In this document: one piece after another, positions 8,485 through 12,191 of the stretch
Position numbering within the stretch: position 1 is the first letter of the stretch
Layout of the letters: each line of letters begins with the position of its first letter
DNA from: Armatimonadota bacterium
GTDB lineage: Bacteria > Sysuimicrobiota > Sysuimicrobiia > Sysuimicrobiales > Humicultoraceae
Direction: 5' to 3'
DNA: 12,191 nucleotides
Assembly: GCA_016199305.1 (NCBI GenBank)
Contig: JACQGZ010000274.1
Location: 1-12,191, forward strand
The notes under the pieces: generated by a model
The model's database searches: none
Told to the model about the DNA's origin: nothing
Seen by the model: the letters and a program-made list of their open reading frames with translations, nothing else
Translations under genes and position numbers: made by a program

Positions 8485-10178
8485 GGGGAATCCCCCCTGC
8501 CGATCAGCGGCACCACAAGCAGGAGCGGAGCGGGGGGCCCCCTCCAGCGCAGGACGCCGCGCTCCTCCTCCAGCCACGCCACGAGAAACGCGGTGACGTC
8601 GATGGTGGGGTCGATTATAGCACCGGCGCGGAGACGGCCGAACGTCCAGGCCAGCAGGCGCGCGCGGACCCCGCGCGCGACCTCCAGAGGGGGAGGGTCG
8701 CGCCATGCCTCCGGGGCGAGGGTGACGCGCGCCTCGGCCCCGACCACGGCGATCGGTTGGATGCGACCGTTGTGGACGACGACGGGGTCGCGCAACGACC
8801 GGCCGGCACGATTCCGAATCTCCACCGTCACCTCCTCGCCCTGCACATGGATCGACCCCTGCACCGGCAGGGAGATGAGGGCACTCCCCTGGACCGAGAG
8901 GGTGGCGGCGGCCCGCCCATCGAGTTCGACCGCGCCGCCCAGGCGCAGCGAGGTGTCCGCCTCCCCAAGCGGACGCACCAGCGTCTCGCCGCTCGTCCGC
9001 AGCGCAAACGTCCCGCCCTGCGGCAGGACGACGCGGCCCAGCGCTTCGACGCGCGCCAGATCTCGCTGCGGCAACCCTTCCGCCACCGCGCCCTGGATCA
9101 GCGTGGTCATCTGTGTTCGGGCGACCGCGGCCAGGGCCACGGCCGCCGCCGTCACCGCGCCCAGCAATGCCAGGGAGAGCACCACGCCGCCGCGTCCCCG
9201 CTGCGACCACGCGGTCAGGGGTCTCAACGCGACCAGGTAGCCCCCCAGGGTCAGGACGATCAACAACTGCACGAGCGCGCTGGCGCCGCCGCTCTGCGGC
9301 AGGGCGTCCAGCAGGGTGCGCTCCACCAGTGGCGCGGGCGTTTCCCGGCTCAGGACCCGCCTCCAGACCGCGGCGCCCTCGGGAGAGAGGTCCGGCCGGA
9401 AGGGATCGATGGGCACGACGGTGACCGCCCCGCGGCCCCAGGGATGCACGCGCGCCGGCGCCGCCGGCGGCGCCGGCGCCCGCGGATCCCGCTGCAGGAA
9501 CGCTCGGAGCGACGCCCGGGTGAGCAGATCGCTTCCCGGCGGGACGACCAGGATCAGGTGCCCACCCGCGGCCACCCATCCGGACAGCGCCTCCAGTTGG
9601 GTCGGTGTCACCCGGCGATCGTCCAGGGTGTGGACGACCACCGCCTGCACTCCCTCATACAACTGGAAACGCACAGGCAAGCTATCCGGTCCAACATAGG
9701 CGATGCGAACCCGGCTCTCCGTGGGAAGGAGACGGTCCAACCCGACGGGCCGGTCCGAGAGGGTCAGGATGATCGCATCGACCACCCGGCCGGGCGGCAC
9801 GGCGGCCCGCCATTCCGCGACCGGGCGGCCCGCCTCGATCAAACGGAGCACGATGGGCGCGCGAAGGTCCCGGATGACAGCCGGGATGGTCACCGCGCGT
9901 GGGACGGAGGCCTCCAGATGGACTTCGGCGCGCACGCGCGCGGCGCGCGACGACCGGGGGTGGGGGGCGGCCACCTCGAGGACGCCCTCCAGGTTCCGGT
10001 CGCTGCGCAGCACGGCGGTGGCCGGCATCCAGACGTCCGGCACGACATAGCCCGCGTACCCGAGGCGGATCTCGGCGGTGACGAACGGCGCGGCCGCGGC
10101 TGCACCGTCCCCGACCGCGAACCACAGCGGGAGGCCCACGATCAGGAGAACGCCGCCGAGGGCAAAGAGGAGAGGCAT
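8481..10178 (-). CDS. Membrane protein with glutamine-amidotransferase-like domain
   Basis: 565 residues from ATG 10178. Alternative in-frame starts are GTG 10184 (AAGAGG 9 nt upstream) and GTG 10211 (adds MTLPKRHGRVA, which would give a better charged n-region before the hydrophobic stretch). Residues 3-22 are a signal peptide or membrane anchor. A beta-rich region follows, then a class I amidotransferase-like Rossmann segment at about 135-212 (EGVQAVVVHTLDD, then LSGWVAAGGHLILVVPPG) without an obvious catalytic Cys, so probably a binding fold, not an enzyme. Two membrane segments at about 303-319 and 331-352 precede a C-terminal beta-rich domain. An Ala/Pro linker at 233-243 is encoded by a 28-bp palindrome. 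I do not recognise a named family for the whole protein; similar proteins occur beside ABC-2 permease and MoxR/VWA genes. It lies 37 nt after fmdB and overlaps the permease gene by 4 nt. Confidence 0.75.
   Translation of the reverse strand: MPLLFALGGVLLIVGLPLWFAVGDGAAAAAPFVTAEIRLGYAGYVVPDVWMPATAVLRSDRNLEGVLEVAAPHPRSSRAARVRAEVHLEASVPRAVTIPAVIRDLRAPIVLRLIEAGRPVAEWRAAVPPGRVVDAIILTLSDRPVGLDRLLPTESRVRIAYVGPDSLPVRFQLYEGVQAVVVHTLDDRRVTPTQLEALSGWVAAGGHLILVVPPGSDLLTRASLRAFLQRDPRAPAPPAAPARVHPWGRGAVTVVPIDPFRPDLSPEGAAVWRRVLSRETPAPLVERTLLDALPQSGGASALVQLLIVLTLGGYLVALRPLTAWSQRGRGGVVLSLALLGAVTAAAVALAAVARTQMTTLIQGAVAEGLPQRDLARVEALGRVVLPQGGTFALRTSGETLVRPLGEADTSLRLGGAVELDGRAAATLSVQGSALISLPVQGSIHVQGEEVTVEIRNRAGRSLRDPVVVHNGRIQPIAVVGAEARVTLAPEAWRDPPPLEVARGVRARLLAWTFGRLRAGAIIDPTIDVTAFLVAWLEEERGVLRWRGPPAPLLLVVPLIGRGDSP
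9452..9479. repeat. Perfect 28-bp GC-only palindrome
   Basis: The arm gcgccggcgccgcc (9452-9465) is followed at once by its reverse complement (9466-9479) with no loop. It lies inside the coding region of the amidotransferase-like protein, where it encodes an Ala/Pro-rich linker. GC-only codon runs for Ala, Pro and Gly make such symmetry likely by chance, so no function is claimed. Confidence 0.6.
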
Positions 10179-10198
10179 GGCCACGCGGCCATGCCTCT
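10171..10198 (-). promoter_or_regulatory. Perfect hairpin covering the start of the amidotransferase-like gene
   Basis: Two 12-base arms (10171-10182 and 10187-10198) pair perfectly around a 4-base loop. In the transcript the 5' arm is AGAGGCAUGGCC, the loop GCGU and the 3' arm GGCCAUGCCUCU. The 3' arm contains the ATG at 10178, and the 5' arm begins just after the AAGAGG ribosome-binding-like sequence. It lies 18 nt after the fmdB stop. No U-run follows directly (CCUCUUUGCC), so a classic intrinsic terminator is doubtful. A hairpin that hides the start codon, a processing site, or mild attenuation between fmdB and the membrane genes are all possible. Confidence 0.55.
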
Positions 10199-10215
10199 TC
10201 GGCAGCGTCACGGCG

Positions 10216-10551
10216 TTATGCGTCTGTCGCCTTCGTCGAGGTGCCAGCACCCGCGGCCTCGCCGCCGCCCTTCGACGTGCCGCTCTCCGTCGCGGCGGGC
10301 GCAGGCGTGGCGTCCGTTTTCCCATCCTGCTTCTCGTCTGGCTTCCCGTCTGGCTTCCCTTCAGTGCCAGCGCCGGGGCGCCGGTAGTCGTTGACGTGAA
10401 ACCCCGAGCCCTTGAAGATCAGCCCGACGGAGCCGTAGACCTTCCGGGTCGCGCTCCCGCAGATGGGACAGGCCGGCGGGTCCGCACCGACCGCCTGGTC
10501 CAGGTCGAAGCGGTGTCCATTGTCCACACATCGGTATTCATAGACCGGCAT
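10216..10551 (-). CDS. FmdB-type zinc-ribbon protein with disordered tail
   Basis: 111 residues from ATG 10551. Residues 1-52 match the FmdB putative regulatory domain: MPVYEYRCVDNGHRFD, then CPICGS (C28, C31), then the family's VYGSVGLIFKGSGFHVNDY ending. The usual first knuckle CxxC is C8 with Asn at position 11, so one of four zinc-binding cysteines is missing; His13 could stand in (inference). Residues 55-111 are a Gly/Lys/Asp/Thr-rich, surely disordered tail containing a GKPDGKPD duplication. FmdB proteins are small and often sit by promoters; their regulatory role is suggested by name only. It has its own promoter and is first in the long block, followed after 18 nt by a hairpin. Family is clear, function is not. 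Confidence 0.9.
   Translation of the reverse strand: MPVYEYRCVDNGHRFDLDQAVGADPPACPICGSATRKVYGSVGLIFKGSGFHVNDYRRPGAGTEGKPDGKPDEKQDGKTDATPAPAATESGTSKGGGEAAGAGTSTKATDA
10336..10359. repeat. 12-bp tandem duplication in fmdB tail
   Basis: The unit gtctggcttccc occurs twice in perfect tandem and encodes the GKPDGKPD duplication in the disordered tail of the FmdB-type protein. It is in frame (12 bp) and looks like a slippage product, so tail length may vary between strains. Confidence 0.7.
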
Positions 10552-10561
10552 GTTGCGTCAA

Positions 10562-10565
10562 CTCC
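10562..10565 (-). promoter_or_regulatory. Ribosome-binding site of fmdB
   Basis: GGAG on the minus strand, 10 nt before ATG 10551. The spacing is slightly long but acceptable, and it supports the start chosen at MPVYEY. Confidence 0.5.
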
Positions 10566-10595
10566 GTACCGTCACGTGGCGGCATATCCCTTTCT

Positions 10596-10623
10596 ATTAT
10601 CTGGGTGCCCACGCACCTGTCAA
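10596..10623 (-). promoter_or_regulatory. Sigma-70-type promoter upstream of fmdB
   Basis: On the minus strand a perfect -35 TTGACA (10618-10623) is followed after 16 bp by GATAAT (10596-10601), five of six bases of TATAAT. The surrounding AT-rich patch stands out in this GC-rich region. Transcription would begin near 10589, giving a leader of about 37 nt before fmdB. The spacer holds a short dyad, GGTGC-GTGG-GCACC, which could be an operator or chance. This is the only good promoter I can see for the fmdB-MoxR-VWA block. Confidence 0.6.
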
Positions 10624-10637
10624 ATTCAGACGCCGCG

Positions 10638-11768
10638 CTACTGGCGGGCGAGCGGCACGATCCAGACATGCCCCGTGTAGGTACCGCTGTTGCTGCCATA
10701 CGCGAGCGCGCGGCCATCCGGCGACCAGCGCACCACCAGCGGCAGGTGCGGGTCGGGGAACTCGGCGACAAACTCCGCGACCCGCCTGCGGCCTCCGCCG
10801 TCGACGTCGGCGATCCACACCTCGCCGTGCGCTTCATCGAGCACGCGGGCAAAGGCCACCTTGTCGGAGGCGGGTGCCCAGGCCAGGGCGCTGATGCCTC
10901 CTCCCGCATCACTCATCCGCCGGAGGCCGCCCCTCCCGTCCGCCGGCGCTACCCACACATGCTCCTGATCGCCCCTCGGCTCCTGTGCCACGAAGGCGAT
11001 CCAGTGCCCGTTCGGCGACAGGGTCGGCGTGAAGATCTGCGGGATATTGAGCGGAAGAGTGCGCCGGTCGAGATAAGCGATCCGCCAGCGCAGCAGGCGG
11101 GTCACCGAGCCGTTGGGACCGATGCCAATGAAGAGGAAGAGACTGTCGGGATACCACCCCAGGGCGCCGATCGAATGCCCGGCCGGCGCGTCGAAGATCC
11201 GGCGGCGGAACCCCCCGTCGGCGCTCAGCAGCCAGACGCTGCTCCTGGTCCGTGCGGCGCCCGTCGCTGCCGGGGCGGGCTCGCGGACGGCCACCGCCAG
11301 CCGATCCCCCCGCGGTGCCCAGGCCAGGTGGGTCGCGAAGGCGGACTCGCCGGCGCGCGCAGCAGGGAGCGGAATGCGCCGCCTCCCCGCCCCGTCGGGG
11401 CGCACCACCACCACCGCCCCCCGATCGATGTAGGCCAGCAAACCCGTCTCCACCGACCAGTCGACGAGCGTGGCGTGCCGGGCGGCGGTCACCTTGCGCT
11501 CGCGCCCCCTCGTCCGGTCGAGCGGCGCGATCCAGACCCCGCCGCCGTCCGTGAAGGCCAGCGCCTCGCCGTCGGGCGCCCAGGCCACCGGACTCAATGC
11601 CGGCCGGTCGGTGAGGCGGACAGGCGGTCCCACTTTCAACAGGCCGACCCCTACCGGCGCGGGTTCCCGCCGCACCTGGCAGGCGGTCGCGATCAGTGCC
11701 AGCATCAGCGCGGCGCTGAGGGGACGCGCGGCGGTCAGGATGCGCAGGGCAGGTCCGCTATGGGCCAT
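10638..11768 (-). CDS. Lipoprotein-like PD40/TolB-type beta-propeller protein
   Basis: 376 residues from ATG 11768. The frame extends 42 codons further upstream, but that part overlaps the methyltransferase remnant and is not protein-like. GGAG lies only 2 nt before the ATG. A hydrophobic stretch at 17-28 ends in ATAC with Cys30, a plausible lipobox, so the protein is probably a lipoprotein on the outer face of the cytoplasmic membrane. The rest shows propeller repeats: WAPDGEALAF (63-72), WAPRGDRLAVAV (150-161), LSPNGHWIAFV (250-260), WAPASDKVAFA (297-307), VWIADVDGG (318-326) and WSPDGRALAYGS (348-359), the pattern of PD40/WD40-like repeats in TolB-type proteins. It has no peptidase domain. 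Such propellers bind proteins or ligands; the partner is unknown. It overlaps the methyltransferase remnant by 11 nt and is separated from fmdB by a promoter, so it is probably in a different transcription unit. Confidence 0.85.
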   Translation of the reverse strand: MAHSGPALRILTAARPLSAALMLALIATACQVRREPAPVGVGLLKVGPPVRLTDRPALSPVAWAPDGEALAFTDGGGVWIAPLDRTRGRERKVTAARHATLVDWSVETGLLAYIDRGAVVVVRPDGAGRRRIPLPAARAGESAFATHLAWAPRGDRLAVAVREPAPAATGAARTRSSVWLLSADGGFRRRIFDAPAGHSIGALGWYPDSLFLFIGIGPNGSVTRLLRWRIAYLDRRTLPLNIPQIFTPTLSPNGHWIAFVAQEPRGDQEHVWVAPADGRGGLRRMSDAGGGISALAWAPASDKVAFARVLDEAHGEVWIADVDGGGRRRVAEFVAEFPDPHLPLVVRWSPDGRALAYGSNSGTYTGHVWIVPLARQ

Positions 11769-12191
11769 CTCTCCGCACGCACTTGAAGAGTCCGGCGTCC
11801 TTGCTGATCCGGAGCACACCGCGGCGGGCTCGTTCCCCCTCGACGAACGCCGAGAACTCCGCAACCCTGCCACCAGCCAGCACAGCCCGACCACGGCCTG
11901 AGAGGACGTAGGCCACGAGTGGCTCCGCCTGCGTCACGACAAGCGCATCGTCGTAGCGGTGGAGAGTCACGTCGGCGAACCACGGCGACATCTGGTCGAA
12001 ACCGTTCTCCAGCGTAAACTCGAAGAAAGATTGCCCTCGCCCCCATACGGCGCGGGGATCGAACCGGCGCAGCAACCCATCTATCTCCTTCCAGCGGTGC
12101 CAACCGGAGCTGTTCGTGCTGAACCGCTCGTGGAGCCGGATCCGCGCCTGGAGATTCGACGCGGTCCGGTACTGTTCGGCCAGAAATTCCC
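11758..12191 (-). pseudogene. Class I SAM-dependent methyltransferase, internally deleted (5' end off window)
   Basis: About 144 codons are visible, open to the window edge. The first residues, EFLAEQYRTASNLQARIRLH then ERFSTNSSGWHRW, match the N-terminal signature of a family of class I methyltransferases that begin EFL.EQY..ASNLNARI.LH.RFSTN..GWHRW. From about 12090 the text continues straight into KEIDGLLRRFDPRAVWGRGQ, then FEFTLENGFDQMSPWF and QAEPLVAYVLSGRG, which is the C-terminal part of the same family. The Rossmann core that should lie between, with the E-x-G-x-G SAM-binding motif I and the FDxVIANHMLYHV-type motifs, is absent; roughly 120-140 residues are missing. The loss is in frame, so a short protein may still be made, but it cannot bind SAM by the normal fold. 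Likely a pseudogene; an assembly collapse is the alternative. The start should lie only a few codons beyond the window. Confidence 0.8.

Noticed and set aside
9452..9479. 28-bp palindrome as a protein-binding or recombination site
   Set aside because: It lies inside coding sequence for an Ala/Pro linker and is all G and C, so codon composition explains it adequately.
8485..9579. N-terminal extension of the ABC-2 permease
   Set aside because: It overlaps the amidotransferase-like gene for over 1 kb and has no membrane or family character; the ABC-2 lead begins exactly at GTG 8484.
10602..10617. GGTGC/GCACC dyad as an intrinsic terminator of the beta-propeller gene
   Set aside because: The stem is only 5 bp and no U-run follows; it fits better as promoter spacer sequence.
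11769..11894. N-terminal extension of the beta-propeller protein
   Set aside because: It overlaps the conserved C-terminus of the methyltransferase remnant, and the lipoprotein-like signal begins only at ATG 11768.
11735..12103. Alternative minus-strand frame of 122 codons across the methyltransferase remnant
   Set aside because: It starts at TTG, has no family resemblance, and the other frame clearly carries conserved methyltransferase motifs.

Overview
The window is a very GC-rich (about 70% by eye), densely packed stretch of bacterial chromosome in which every supportable gene lies on the minus strand, so transcription runs from high to low coordinates. I see no rRNA, tRNA, IS element, phage gene or CRISPR array. 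The organism cannot be named from this alone. GC content, frequent GTG starts and gene content fit an uncultured high-GC lineage of the Chloroflexota / Armatimonadota / high-GC Bacillota kind, but that is an impression.

Right end (10638-12191): the 3' remains of a class I SAM-dependent methyltransferase gene. Its N-terminal motif is joined directly to its C-terminal region and the whole SAM-binding Rossmann core is missing. Its stop overlaps a gene for a lipoprotein-like beta-propeller (PD40/TolB-like) protein. Then comes an 85-bp gap with a good sigma-70 type promoter.

Main block (1-10551): the promoter precedes fmdB (FmdB-type zinc-ribbon protein). A perfect 12-bp stem hairpin between fmdB and the next gene covers that gene's start. 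Six tightly coupled genes follow: a membrane-anchored protein with a glutamine-amidotransferase-like domain, an ABC-2 type permease subunit, a membrane-anchored coiled-coil protein (DUF4175-like), a MoxR AAA+ ATPase, a DUF58 protein, and a giant BatA-like / VWA / amidotransferase-like / VWA membrane protein that runs off the left edge. Three junctions are 4-nt overlaps (GTGA, GTGA, ATGA).

The main block is a MoxR-VWA system of the Bat (aerotolerance) type. The AAA+ ATPase and DUF58 protein would act in the cytosol. The big VWA protein presents three MIDAS-type VWA domains that, by the positive-inside rule, face the outside of the membrane. The physiological substrate is unknown. The unusual points are the single open frame joining what are normally two VWA proteins, the ABC-2 permease with no ATPase gene in the window, the start-site hairpin, and the internally deleted methyltransferase upstream.
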